A stretch of DNA of 29,870 nucleotides from Cylindrobasidium torrendii FP15055 ss-10 (GCA_000934385.1 KN880712.1:1-29870), one strand, 5' to 3'. Shown: positions 10,999 through 22,280, counted from the first letter of the stretch. The notes: generated by a model not told the origin, from the letters alone. Translations and numbers: made by a program.

Positions 10999-13760
10999 AT
11001 GTCGACGGTCAGACAGCGGACAAAGAGCACGAAGGAAGATGGCAACTTGAAACGCTCGGACACACCTACCAAAGATGAACTCAAAGAGCGTTCGGCACAT
11101 TTGCGCGACGAGGTTGCAGATCTAAAGCTCAAGGCGCGTGAGGCCGCGGAGAAGGTATGTTGCTCGCCATCGCGTGTAGTCTCGGGATTTGACGGAAATC
11201 AAAGAGTCGGTCGTTCTACGCAACACGAAGGTTTCTGTTCACGCTCGGAATCCTTTGTACGTCCTCCAGGGTTCCTTCACAATATGGGCTGACAGCCATG
11301 TAGTTGGGCTTGCTATTGGATTCACATTCATCGAACGCAGCGATATCGAACATCTGCAAGGGCAGCTTATGCTCGCAATGGACCAATACGACATCTCCAT
11401 CCCGGACTTTTCACGCGTTGAGACAGAATACCTGCGTCTGAAGAGCAATATACCTGAAGTTTGGAAATTGAACAACGATGGTCGTGAGTTTGCGGTTGGT
11501 GAGAGCATTGCCCAGCGTGGCCTTTCGGCAGAGTACCCTGTCGTTCTCATTCCTGGTGTGATCTCTACTGTTCGTCTATTCCTCCCATCCTGCGCCGAGG
11601 CTGAACACATCTCGCAGGGCTTGGAATCGTGGTCCACTACCCCCGAGCACAGACCGTTCTTCCGCCAGCGTGTTTGGGGAGGCGTGAACATGCTTTCCCA
11701 AGTTCTCTTTAACCGCGACAAATGGATAACTGCGATGCTCCTGGATCCAGTCACTGGCTTAGATCCTCCAGGTGCGAAGGTTAGAGCGGCTGAGGGAATC
11801 GACGCCGCCAGCAGCTTCATCCAGGGATACTGGATTTGGTGCGCAGCCTCCTCACGTCTCGATGATACCTCATGCAAGAATATCACAGGCAAAAGATAGT
11901 CGAGAATCTTGCTTGTGTCAACTATGACACCGACAACCTTTATCTGGCCTCGTATGACTGGAGATTATCATACTCCAACCTCGAGGTCCGGGACGGCTAC
12001 TTCTCGCGGTTGAAGTCTAAAATCGAGGGCTTCAAGTGCGTTGTGCGTGCGTTATTCGAATGCTGATATTCATATGCCCCCAGGAAACGGCAAGGCAAAA
12101 AGACCGTCATTGCAGCGCACTCCATGGGCTCATCTGTACGCGCTCTTCATATGTTTGCAAAGATGATGAGTTGACTAAACTGCCTTTTTAGCTTATGTTG
12201 GTACGCTACCTGTCTCTGTGATGCGTTGCTCCCACACTGATCTTGCTTTGCAGTGGTTGTGCGTGTTTTGGTTTTATTTTATGTGTTTGCGTCTCATTCT
12301 CTTTAGCTTCAAATGGGTTGAAGCTCCGGGGTATGGCGATGGTGGCCCGAATTGGGTTGAGGACCACATCGAGGCGTTTGTATCTCTTGCTGGAACCTTC
12401 CTTGTATGTATCCGTCCTTCTGCGCACCCCGCCCTCTCTGACTCCATTATCAGGGCGTCGTGAGTTCCCCGCATTACCATCTCAGCCTCTGCTGACCGGT
12501 CAAGGCTAAATCACAAGCCGCGTTCATGTCTGGTGAGATGAAGGACACCGTCGAGCTGAACCCCGCTGGTGCATACGGTACGTATCAACCCACTGGTAGG
12601 TATCTGAGAGCCGTGCTAAGTTCTTTACGCAGTCTTGGAACAGTTCTTCTCCAGAGCTGAGCGTCGCAAGCTTTTCTTGAGCTGGGCGGGTACTGCCAGC
12701 ATGTGGGTCAAGGTTGGTTGTCTCCAAGCACCGTGAAAACACATTTAATCGGACGCTGACAGGGTGGGGATACGATTTGGGGCAACGGGACATGGGCGCC
12801 AGACGATGCCGAAGGTAGTTTGTACTCCCATGGCGCGCTTATTGCATTCCGGGAAAGCATCGCTGCAGCAGCGCAGAACAAAGACCTACGGAACATGACA
12901 ACCGAGGAAGCCGGGTTGTGGATTCTGCAGCACACACCGGCGACGTTCCAGTACATGATGGACACAAACTTCTCAACAGGCATTGAGCGAGATGAGGAGA
13001 AACTCATTGCGAACGACAACGACCCGACGACATGGAGCAATCCTCTGGAGAGCAGATTGCCTAATGCCCCTTCGATGAAGATATATTGTGTGTATGGACA
13101 TGGGAAGGATACAGAAGTGTGTTTTCTTCGCGCTGATTTCGCCTCATGCTGAGTACATCTGCAGCGGTCCTACTGGTACGCACAAGGCGAATATGAATAC
13201 GACGAAAACCCAGTGGATGCGGCAAACGCCATCTGCCACGATCCGACTGACGCTGGCTGCGTGACCTTGCGAACCCCGCTGGATATGCCCCTCATGCGAA
13301 AGAGTTGGATCGATTCGGACTTTACGAATGAGACAATCTTGCCGAAGATACGCAATGGTGTGAATATGGGCGAAGGAGATGGAACGGTGAGTTTGCTGAG
13401 CCTGGGTGCGATGTGTGTGGAGGGGTGGAAGCGACCACGATGGAACCCTGGTGGAATCCAAGTCACTACTGTCGAGGTAAATTCCCGCAGACCTGCAATT
13501 CGACCTTGCTGATGAGTATGTATGTATAGCTTCCGCATCAACCTGTGGCAAACATTCCTCGCGGGGGCGCGAATACCAGTGACCATGTCGATATCTTGGG
13601 GTCGCACCGGTTGAATGAGATCCTGCTACAGGTCGCAACGGGTGCCGGGGAGGAAATCCAGGAGCAGTATGTGTCCAATATCCGGGAGTATGCGAGCAGG
13701 ATACAGTGGGACGAAGAGCAGGAGACGCCGATGAAGGCTGGACAGAACACTGAACCATAG
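10999..13760 (+). CDS. LRO1-like: Phospholipid:diacylglycerol acyltransferase (LCAT family)
   Basis: Fourteen exons give 702 aa: 10999-11154, 11205-11256, 11304-11838, 11889-12035, 12084-12135, 12192-12200, 12254-12258, 12307-12403, 12454-12459, 12505-12577, 12633-12712, 12763-13116, 13165-13476, 13530-13760. A basic cytosolic N-terminus is followed by one membrane anchor (about 61-80, FLFTLGILFGLAIGF). The ER-luminal LCAT domain then begins at PVVLIPGV. The catalytic triad is visible as Ser310 in HSMGS, Asp594 in GEGDGTVS and His645 in SDHVDILGS. LESW, DPVTGLDPP, YDWRLSY and WVEAPGYGDGGPNWV are typical of fungal PDAT/Lro1. The enzyme moves an acyl chain from a phospholipid to diacylglycerol to make triacylglycerol. 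Exons 6, 7 and 9 are 9, 5 and 6 nt; they are needed to read SSLMLWFFKW and FLGVAKS in frame. The length matches the family. Confidence 0.93.
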
Positions 13761-13923
13761 AGACAATGAATTGAATAATGATATAGAATGCTAAATACTG
13801 TACACATCTGCTTGCTATATGTTTTAGTACCTAAGTACTGTGCGTGAACCAAGCAAAGTACAAATATTCGACAGGATTTAGACATAAACATGGTGGGTAT
13901 CTGCCTTACGCCAAACGCATCCA

Positions 13924-14928
13924 CTAAGCTTGGATCTTTTCCAACGCGCGGGTGACATTCTCGTAGTCTTTGATTGCGTCCCATACCACTATTGCGTAAC
14001 CATCCAGCACATCTGCAGCTCGCGTTGCGCTTCGACATTTGAACAGATTTGCGGGTTTGGGAAGTAAGAGGGCATCGTCCATGTTAACGCTGCGGGTATA
14101 TCAATGAGAGGAAACAGATAGCAGAATGGACTTCGAGAGTGGAATGGAAGGCGGTGATATTGGGGGACGTACTTTACATTAGTAGCAACCATGTTTTGCA
14201 TCCAGGTGACCAATGTTTGAAGTTTCTGCACGGCGTCAATCCCACCCTGCGCGAATGAAGCGAATTCTGATTGCGTGAACACATCGTCTTTTGTGTGTAA
14301 TCTAGGAGACTCAAAGGATTCGTCCATCCATGGAAAGTAGTCGAGCAGTGCGACTGAGAATACTTCAGGTTCGAAGCCTTTGGGGTTCAAAAGGATGTGT
14401 TCGAGATGCTACATCAATCATGAGTTGCTCATTTCTCAGTAGGATGGATGGAAGTGGCTGAGAGGGACGCACGCAGAGACAGAGGTCACGCATAATCTTG
14501 ACGAAGACGCCGCGGAGGCGTTCGTGGTCCTGGACGAGGCGCTCCAAAATTTTACGTTGAGGTTGTGGAATAACTTTTGTCTCTGTGGGTCGAACATGAT
14601 CCGCAGCTAGGCGGTCCTGGCAGTCAGCTATGGTATTACAGCGGCGGGCTTCGATGTCGTAAACAATGTCGAGCAGGAAGGGTACGTGGTGGAGGACGTC
14701 CAAACCGACTGAGCGTAATTTCTTCAGGAATTTCAGGGAAAACCATATGGATGGCTGTGTGATATTGTCGTAGTTTTCGGATAGCTCTTGTAGGCGAGCT
14801 TCGCGTCATTAGACATTGACCTATGCAGGTGGATGCGACGCACCACATAGAGAAGCCCATTCATCGTCTGTAGATTTACCATCTGCCACCTTTTGCATCA
14901 GTTTCTCCATTTTCTGTGTTGAAGACAT
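13924..14928 (-). CDS. Uncharacterised fungal protein, 270 aa
   Basis: Exons on the minus strand: 14928-14844, 14798-14473, 14408-14173, 14089-13924, joining in frame to 270 aa. I do not recognise the family. The protein is soluble-looking, with no signal peptide or membrane segment. It appears largely helical, with segments such as FLKKLRSVGLDVLHHVPFLL, LERLVQDHERLRGVFVKIM and GGIDAVQKLQTLVTWMQNMV. A Trp/Phe motif, LDYFPWMDESFES, sits in the middle. Intron 3 (83 nt) uses the strong GTACGT donor at 14172; a GTAAAG five bases upstream would lead to a stop. It is divergent from the halogenase-like gene, with about 625 bp between the start codons. No function can be inferred from sequence or context. 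Confidence 0.72.
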
Positions 14929-15504
14929 GGCGGGAGAGACCAAGTCAAGTTCTGAATCTCAGATCCGTTCCGAACGCGATCGGAAGCCTAATACCATCAC
15001 GTGTCAGCATCGCGGTTCCCACTGCTTCCGCGGAGAACGCGTAAAGGCGAAATGTCCAAAGGAGGCGATTTGTGTCAATAATCATCGTACGAAATTCCGC
15101 TCAAAGAAGTGGGAATCCTTTTTTCCAGACTTCCAGACCTGTCATCGCCTTGATGCTACTAGTGTGGCGCGAACTAGTCCTCGGCTTCAAGAGTCTTCCG
15201 TCGTTTAGATTAATTTAAATTCCATAGTATACATTAGCTCTCGGGATCCTGTCCTAGCCCGATGTCGAATCAGTGCCCTAGGTTGGCTGAATTTACCTAA
15301 TTTGAACTAATTCAGGTCAACAAATACTACTCACCAAAGCCGTCATTTGTTGTCTTCTGACCTCACTCTGAACTTGAGATCACTCTATCGAAGCGCATTT
15401 TTGACATTCGGCGGCCCGATCAACTGGGCTTGACTTTTGACCACCACGACGCTGGATCTCGCTTGGTAATTCATTCCCGCCTATGCTGATCCATCGCCTG
15501 GCCG
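14929..15504. other. Divergent promoter region of the 270-aa protein and the halogenase
   Basis: No gene is supported. An E-box-like CACGTG lies near 14999. A plus-strand frame at 14816-15208 overlaps the neighbouring gene and has no protein-like features. Confidence 0.4.
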
Positions 15505-15512
15505 TATATAAA
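15505..15512 (+). promoter_or_regulatory. TATA box of the halogenase-like gene
   Basis: TATATAAA lies 41 nt before the ATG at 15554. Confidence 0.6.
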
Positions 15513-15553
15513 CCGATTGGATTAGGCGCCTGGATTTTTGCCCTAGAAGGACA

Positions 15554-18029
15554 ATGCGCCCCGACATACCAGCAGTGCGTCTTATCAGCCCCCCAAATCC
15601 AACGCTGACCATTGTCCAGCATGCCCAAGTCCTCATCATTGGAGGTATAGGCTACAATGTCCGTCCGTCATATATCTGACATGCTCTAGGCGGCCCAGCT
15701 GGATCCTACGCTGCCTCTTTATGCGCGCGCGAAGGTCTATCCGTTGTCGTTTTGGAAATGGGGAAATTTCCCAAGTATGTGTACAGTAACTGTTCAGACT
15801 GGCTTCTGATCCACCAAAAGGTATCACATAGGCGAGAGCCTTATCCCATCTGTTCGTCCTTTCCTGCGCTTTATTGGGGCTGAGCAAAAGATGGTCGACT
15901 CTCATTTTGTACGCAAGGTGTGTGTCGTAGGCCTGTATTCTCACCGTCACCGCTGATGACCTGGTAGCCCGGGGCCGCCATCCAGTTTGCTCAGCACGCA
16001 TCTGCAGGCTGTACGTCCGTCACACTCTCGTGTAAACCCACCATCTCATCCGTTCACAGACACAGACTTCATGGGAATCGGACACAATAACTATGCCTGG
16101 AATGTCGTGCGTACTTGACGTGGTGTATAGTCCAGAGGATCATCTAACTGATATTTCAGAAACGGTCCGAGTTTGACGAATTGCTAATAAATCACGCCCG
16201 AGAAAGCGGCGCCGCCGTCTTCGAGCAGACAAAGGCGCTCTCCATCGCCTTCCCCATAGGCAACGACCAGCCTTTCACCGTCTCGTGGGACCACAGGCAG
16301 CTGCCTGGGGAACAACCTGCTTCACCTGTTTCTCCGGCGCCAGCATCACCACTTCCTTCTCCAGCCACACCAGACCTTTGCGTGAGTCCATCGCCTGAGG
16401 CAACGCCTACGACCCCTCCGCCTGTTACCCCATCTTTCTCTGGCGCGCGCCGATTCCTCCGAAACCGCAAAGCCTCACTGTCGCTCCCGACCTTTCTTGG
16501 CTTTGGGGAAAATAGTCCTGTCTCCAACGATGTCCCATTTTCGCCACCGTCCCCGACGACTACTATGCGAGGGTCTCTATTATCGCCTTCTCCGCTTCTT
16601 AGCCTCAGACGACGCCAATCCTCGATTTCTTCGATGTCATCCTTCGGCTCATTCTTCGGACGCGGCGAGGACTCACCTCCGACCTCTCCAGCGACTGCAG
16701 AGGCGCCCTCTATCCAAGGCTCAATAACCTGCGATTGGCTCATCGACGCAAGCGGTCGCTCTGGCGTTGTATCGACTAAATATCGACAGGACCGCCATTT
16801 CAACGAGTCGCTAAGAAATGTAGCAATCTGGGGATACTGGAAGGGTGTGAAAACGTACGGAGAAGACACGCCGCGAGCGGGTGCACCGTACTTCGAGGCA
16901 TTGACTGGTGGGAGCTCTACCTTTTGGTATTTTGGCGATGCTAAATGAGCCACTGATTTTAGATGAAAGCGGGTGGGCTTGGTTCATTCCTCTACATGAC
17001 CAGACCACTTCCATTGGGTTCGTCCGGCACAGGGACAAATTCGAGCAACGCAAGGACGACAACGACCTTACGAAACGCTACGACGCTGCATTCCGCTTGG
17101 CCCCTCATACCAGGGACCTGCTCGGCGAAGGCAAGATGTTGACTCCCAAAGTCAGGATGGCTTCAGACTACAGCTACTCCGCAACTACTTACGCTGGAAA
17201 TCGATATCGCATTGCCGGCGATGCTGGAGGTGCGTTTGTTCTCTTAATTTTGTGCATGTACTCATGATCACAGCCTTCATAGATCCACTGTTCTCGAGTG
17301 GGATACATCTTGCGATGACCTCGGCACTTTCGGCGGTTGCAACTATCCTTGCGTCTAAGAGGGGATCGCGCACTGAGGAGTTCTGCGCAAAGTGGCATAC
17401 AGAACGTGTCGCAACAAGCTATACACGGTGAGCATTCTGCTAGTTAAGTGTTCATCCTTCTGATTTGTCTGGTAGATTCCAGTTTGTGGTGTTGAGCGCA
17501 TACAAGCAAATCCGACAGCAAAATATAGATGTCCTACAGGACGTCGGTGAGGAGAACTATGTTCGCGCGTTCAATGCATGGCGGGCGGGTAAGCTTGTTG
17601 GATTATGTTTATTGCAGTTATCCTAATGCGCCCACAGTCATTCAGGGTGCGGCCGACCTTGGTCCTCTCGTGACGGAAGACGAGATACAGCGGTCCTTGG
17701 ATTTTTGCATCAACATATTCAACCCCACGACACCAGAACAGCACAAACAAGCGGCGCAGCAAGCTCTGTCGAAGGACCTGCTTGACGTCAACGGGCCTAT
17801 TGTCCATCCAGATACTTTGCGAACTGCGCTGGACATGCTGGAGATTGGAGATGTCAGCAGCTCGCAGAGGGAGGAACTAGAGCGCGTTTTGGACAAAATC
17901 AATGCCCGCCGCGTTGTGCATGCTGAGTACGACGTGAACAATCTGGAGGCCGAGCCTATAGATGGATATGCCATTCACTTGAAGCGCGGGGAGCTTGGAC
18001 TGAAGTGTGTTGAAGATAAGCATATTTAA
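15554..18029 (+). CDS. FAD-dependent halogenase-like monooxygenase with a large Pro/Ser-rich insertion
   Basis: Eleven exons give 663 aa: 15554-15574, 15620-15644, 15690-15774, 15821-15917, 15968-16010, 16060-16106, 16160-16907, 16963-17229, 17274-17427, 17476-17588, 17638-18029. The Rossmann FAD motif is VLIIGGGPAGSYAA (Gly15, Gly17, Gly20). KYHIGESLIPS and FLRFIGA follow, as in fungal flavin halogenases. Lys76 in VRKPGAA is a candidate for the halogenase active-site lysine (by position, inferred). WAWFIP (360-365) matches the WxWxIP halogenase signature. The second FAD segment GDAGAFIDPLFSSGIHLAM and the WH..R...RFQFVVLSAYKQIR region also fit the family. The protein is about 120-140 residues longer than usual. 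The excess lies at residues 152-292, rich in Pro and Ser, just before the core returns with CDWLIDASGRSG. Intron 1 is 45 nt, in frame and stop-free, so retention would add 15 residues. No flavin reductase or carrier-protein gene lies nearby. Halogenation is inferred from motifs. Confidence 0.88.
16295..16717 (+). repeat. Low-complexity Pro/Ser-rich insertion coding segment in the halogenase
   Basis: This part of exon 7 encodes residues 152-292 of the halogenase-like protein. It has dense SP/TP/PSP dipeptides and short basic and Ser patches (RRFLRNRKAS, LRRRQSSISSMSS). It stays open with no stop and shows no splice pair that would cleanly remove it. Confidence 0.7.
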
Positions 18030-18220
18030 TGTATGTTTTTGTATTACCAGCCTTACGCTATATATCATCGAACCCGTACTGACTTATATAGCTGACTTAC
18101 TGTTGTATCTCGTTCATATCCTTATTCTTTGGTTTTCGCACCGCTAGGCAAACAGGTAGAAATAATGTTCCATGTAATAATACACCAAAGTGCGAGTAGA
18201 AGAATGCTATAATGTACGAA

Positions 18221-21200
18221 TTAAGGTTTGCTTTGTCTCCTCCTGTCCATGCGCTCGAAAACGTTCATATTGCTTGTCTCGTCATCGGAAGAGTCCAAGT
18301 TCAAGGCTGGAAAAAGGAGAGCGTGAGTGATGAGAAATGCAAGCGGCGAGCAACGTACAAATATCCATAGAAGTATCATTGGCGTCAACCGCTGAGCGGC
18401 GAGGCCGTACAAACTTACGAGAGTCAATTCCAGCAGGGAACTCTCCGGAGATATCATTCAGATGTTCATCTTCGGGCACCCTCGACTGCGTCCTTGCGCA
18501 TGTCGCCACCCAGGACACACGCACGACTGTAGGAGCCTTTCCCATCTCCTTCAGGTTCCTAGAGAGAGGATATGAGTTCTAGTCTCTAAGACCACAAGGA
18601 AAAGAAATACGCACTTCCATCGTCTGAACGTCGTCAGGGTCCCGTCCTTGTACACCAAATGCGTGCAGGTCGACCCAAATGAGCTGAGCACCTTGGCTCC
18701 CAACTGTTCCAGCTGCTCCTCGAACCATAGACTGTTATCCTCTCCCGACTCTCCGCTACGAACATCCACATATGCCCTTACGCCTGCCAAAACTCCTGAG
18801 TCTGAGTGCCGCTTTGGGCCGCCACGGTATGACTTGTCGTCCGTGTTGTCTTCATCCACATCCTCTATATCCTCATCCTCATTGTCGTCGTTCCGGGGGT
18901 TCATCAATGGTCGACTACTAGAGGGCTGCGATGCACTCCTCAAGCCACCACGCTTCACGGCGGGAGACGATGGAGGTCCCATCGGCTTCCTCGGCCCACT
19001 TTCCAACATTTCCAACAGCAGATCCGTCTGTTTCGACGCCCGTCTGCTTCCCTCGCTCTTGCCCTTCCCATTCCAATTATCCAATTGATGTTGCACCCTC
19101 TGGATCAACTCTTCGTCCGTCGAATTCTTGATCATGTCCTCAATCTCCTGCTTCCGTTTCGCCGCAGACTCCTTGTCGTCCTCGTCCGCGTCATAAAATC
19201 GCTGCGCCAGTGACTTCTTGCCTTTGGCTGGGCTGCCAGGTATGGTTCCAAGTGGAGTAGTCTTGCTTGCCTTCCCCACTGCTTTCTTCCCGGCAGCAGG
19301 GCCCCCACGCATGACCGCGCCGGATTTCTTCGAAAAAAACTCAGTCATACTGGTTTGACCAGCTTTGGACGACGACGCGCCCGTCTGAGAAGCCGAGGAC
19401 AAAGGTTTGGACGACGAGGAAGCCGCACTAGAATGCGACGTGGTCGGAAGTGGTCGTGCAGGCGTCTCCTTTACTGGTGAACCACTGCCTAGGGCCATCT
19501 TGGCTTGCAGACGACTGAAGACATCCATCTCACCACCAGACGAGAAACCGAGACTTGTCGCCGCACGTTTAGGCGGCGCAGGTGTCTTTGGGGGGGCGCT
19601 GGGGGCACCAAGGCCACTGGGACCCGGCTTGGTGGGTGACCGAGGCGGTGCTGCTGGTGTCTTTGCAATACTGGACTGAGTTGGGCGCGCAAAGGACGGA
19701 AGACCAGAGGCCGTGGGATTTCTGGCAGGCGTCTTGGGCACAGACACAGAGCTGGTTGTCGAAGTCGATACTGCTGGAGGAGTTGCTGGTCTTGAGGCCT
19801 CCGCTGCAGGTTTCTTCGGCGACATCTTAGTTTTCAGAGTTTGCTTCGCTCGTGGTGCTATTACAAGTTATTAGTTTGCTTCAGGTCTACTACAAGAAAA
19901 AGGATCACCTTGAACAGCTTGCTCAGCCGCTTGTTCCTTTTTCTTGAGTGCACCGCTTCGTGTGGATCTTGGTTGTGGGATATTGCTCGGGCCACGTTGT
20001 TGTCGTTTGCTGGGTCCAGCTTTGATAGCCTTCTTTGGTGATTCGACGGTCATGCTTGTATCATCCGGGAGAGCGTCCTTTGATGCCCCAGCCACGGCTG
20101 CCTCTGGTTCGTCAACTGTGCTTGCCTCAGTCACTAGCTTTGGTCCGACCGCAGTCTCCGTGGGTCTATCGACAACTGCCCTTGGCTCGGCCAAAACATT
20201 CTCTGCAGTGGGCCCTGTTACCACTTCATGATTGTCGCTCTCCAGACTGTTTGAAATGAGACTATCTTCCACGACTTCGTCTTGCACATCAAGGCCAATG
20301 GGAGCAGGGACAGCCGGGAGGCCCTGTTCACTAGGTGCAGGTTGGGTACCTGGAAGTTGGGAAGGTGTATCTTCGATCGTGGACATAGGTTCATCAACCG
20401 CGTCTGTGTCGATGGGCATTTGGGCGGGGCTGGTGCCCAAAACAGGCACCTCCAAAGCTGTCGGCTCAGATGCAGGAGTGGGGATGGGGGGATGCTCCTC
20501 GACAGGCCTGGGAGTAGGCACGCGAGGTTGAGGGCCGGATGGCCCAGCCACTGGCCCTACGTCTTCTAGCTGGACTGGTCTTTCCTCAGCTTTGGCGGCA
20601 TTCGAGGAACGAATGGGCAAATTCCGGCGGACCGCAGGCTTTCCAGTGGCTTTGGGCTTCATGTTGTTCTTGATTCTGCTCGGTGCACGCGTAGGTTCCG
20701 CTGGCAGTTCGGCACTGGGTACTGGTACGGCCTTCTCTGCTAACTTCCCCTTGACATTGACTTTATCCATCGGTGGGACAATCTTGTCTTTGGTGGCTCG
20801 AGCATTTGTTGCTGGTACCGGAGGTTTGGAAGGCTCAGGTTTGGTCTTCGTCGTCGCAGGCGCTTTCTCCTTTCCTTTAACCACGGGGGCCTTCTCTTTC
20901 TTCTTCACGACTGCAGGAGCCTTCGCAGGAGGCTTGGAAGCCCCTGCAGTTTTTGTGACTGCTGGGAGCTTGCCTTTCGCGGTAGGTTTCGGTGCTGGAC
21001 CAGGCTTCGCCATCTTGCTCTCCGCTGTTGACCTTCCCTTGGACGCCATGAGGGTGGCGTAGGCGTCCTTGTTCTCTGGCTCTGGCTTCTCTGTAGACTT
21101 GCGTGCGGACTTGCGCGTACGTATGGACATTTCGTCGACTTCCATGGCCTATGGAGAGTGAGAGTGTATTGGATATCAAGATAGGATCACGCACCATTCC

Positions 21201-21929
21201 GACATCGCTTTGCGGCGCTGGGGTGAGTGGAGAGTCGGGATCGGCTCGTGGTGATATTGAGCCGCGTAGGGACGTAAGGGCAGACGGTAGGTCATCTGGC
21301 AACGAGGACAGAGCACTGGAGGGCTGGCCAAGCTCCGGTGCGGACTGGGATGTGACAAGGTCGCTGGTACGGATGGAGAATAGTTGAGGGCGAGTGGATG
21401 ATGCTACCGGCTCCTGGATCGTATCTAGCGGCTTGGGAATAGGTTTAATCTGTAATTCGCGCGTTGGCGAGCGTGACCTTGAGCGTTTTGTGGGGGACAC
21501 GGGTATTGTTCGCAAGTCGACTAGTGCTGGGAGAGAGGGGAATACGGGGACTGAACTAGATCGGCGATATTGTGGACCAGGCGTCTTCTGCGAGAGCTGG
21601 CCGTTGGCAGTAGGTGTATCTTCGAGAATGTTGCCGTTCTCTGCATCTGCGATGTTTCCAGCTGCATCCGTGCGCTGGCGTTTTGCGGCCACCGGTGTCT
21701 GCGGCGATGCTGGTCGCTTATTGCTACTTCTGGACGCCGTAGATTCCATGGCTTGTTCATCGTCGGACGGAGAATCGTGCCCGAGAATCGGCTCGGATAG
21801 AAGCCTGCCGTTTCTGGCGTCCTTGAGGGGAGAGCGTGACATGTCGAGTTTAGAAAATACGTCTTTGTCGGTGATAGAGGAATGTGCGCGAGTGCTACGG
21901 CGCTCGTTGTTGTTGAACGGGCCAACCAT
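18221..21929 (-). CDS. Large disordered protein with a C-terminal BRCT domain
   Basis: Exons on the minus strand: 21929-21195, 21148-19909, 19857-18615, 18558-18359, 18306-18221, giving 1167 aa from this start. An alternative start at 21842 (MSRSPLKDARNG) gives 1138 aa. About 1000 residues are low-complexity and rich in Pro, Ala, Lys, Ser and Thr. They include many KxPxP and SPTK/SPVK-type sites, RKSARKS, and alternating Lys/Pro/Ala motifs such as KAPAVVKKKEKAP. A BRCT-like domain follows (about 1014-1105), with VLAGVRAYVDVRSG, GAKVLSSFGSTCTHLVYKDG and the hallmark Trp in VVRVSWVATC. Single-BRCT proteins usually bind phosphopeptides or chromatin in DNA-damage or cell-cycle control; that role is inferred. 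The QTSMTEFFSKKSG stretch resembles a PCNA-interacting PIP box (QxxMxxFF). The gene is head to head with the NAD kinase gene. Confidence 0.82.
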
Positions 21930-22280
21930 GCTGGGACAGCGTGCACGCCAACCAGCGAGGCGTCGGTAACCGAGCGCGCGGAAGTACAAGTCGAGGTCAC
22001 TGTGTAACAAAACCCAGCGCGCGTGGTTGTCAATCGGAACGGTCTTGTGCATCACGTGGAATGGTCGGAGATCGGCCCGGACACACGGAGCTTTATGCTC
22101 GCTTCGCGATCGAGGTCGAGCGATTCCCGACTGCGATGTTCACGACTTGGTGCCGACGGTCGCTGCTCACGCAGAGACCCCGTCTTACAGAAACATGGAC
22201 TGCCGCAAGAACTGTGGCTCATCAGCGCCGCCGCCGCCTACATACAATCCCAAATGTACTGTGCGTGACTTGTTCGCCAG
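21930..22280. other. Head-to-head spacer holding the unresolved 5' end of the NAD kinase gene
   Basis: The region lies between the BRCT protein start and the first certain NAD kinase exon. It must contain the kinase start codon. Three frames carry protein-like stretches: MVGDRPGHTELYARF from 22061, GLPQELWLISAAAAYIQSQ within frame 22095-22265, and MDCRKNCGSSAPPPP from 22195. None joins the kinase exon with an ordinary intron. Confidence 0.5.

Noticed and set aside
11239..11892. 217-codon minus-strand open frame
   Set aside because: It is the shadow of PDAT exon 3, whose sense frame is strongly conserved.
16192..16953. 253-codon open frame antisense to the halogenase insertion
   Set aside because: It mirrors the Pro/Ser-rich coding bias of the sense exon and has no family motif of its own.
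2864..18029. One biosynthetic gene cluster spanning the ligases, GST and halogenase
   Set aside because: Housekeeping genes (PDAT, the nucleolar protein) lie between them, no backbone synthase or transporter is present, and there is no sign of co-regulation.
20592..21062. 156-codon plus-strand frame with a hydrophobic start opposite the BRCT protein gene
   Set aside because: The hydrophobic residues are the complement of Lys/Glu/Pro codons in the real gene on the other strand.
21394..21969. 191-codon plus-strand open frame opposite the BRCT protein gene
   Set aside because: It is antisense to a long low-complexity exon of the BRCT protein; such exons often leave the reverse frame open by chance.
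21930..22055. Longer N-terminus for the BRCT protein (start at 22055)
   Set aside because: The added residues look unlike the rest of the protein, and the region must also hold the kinase promoter or 5' exon.
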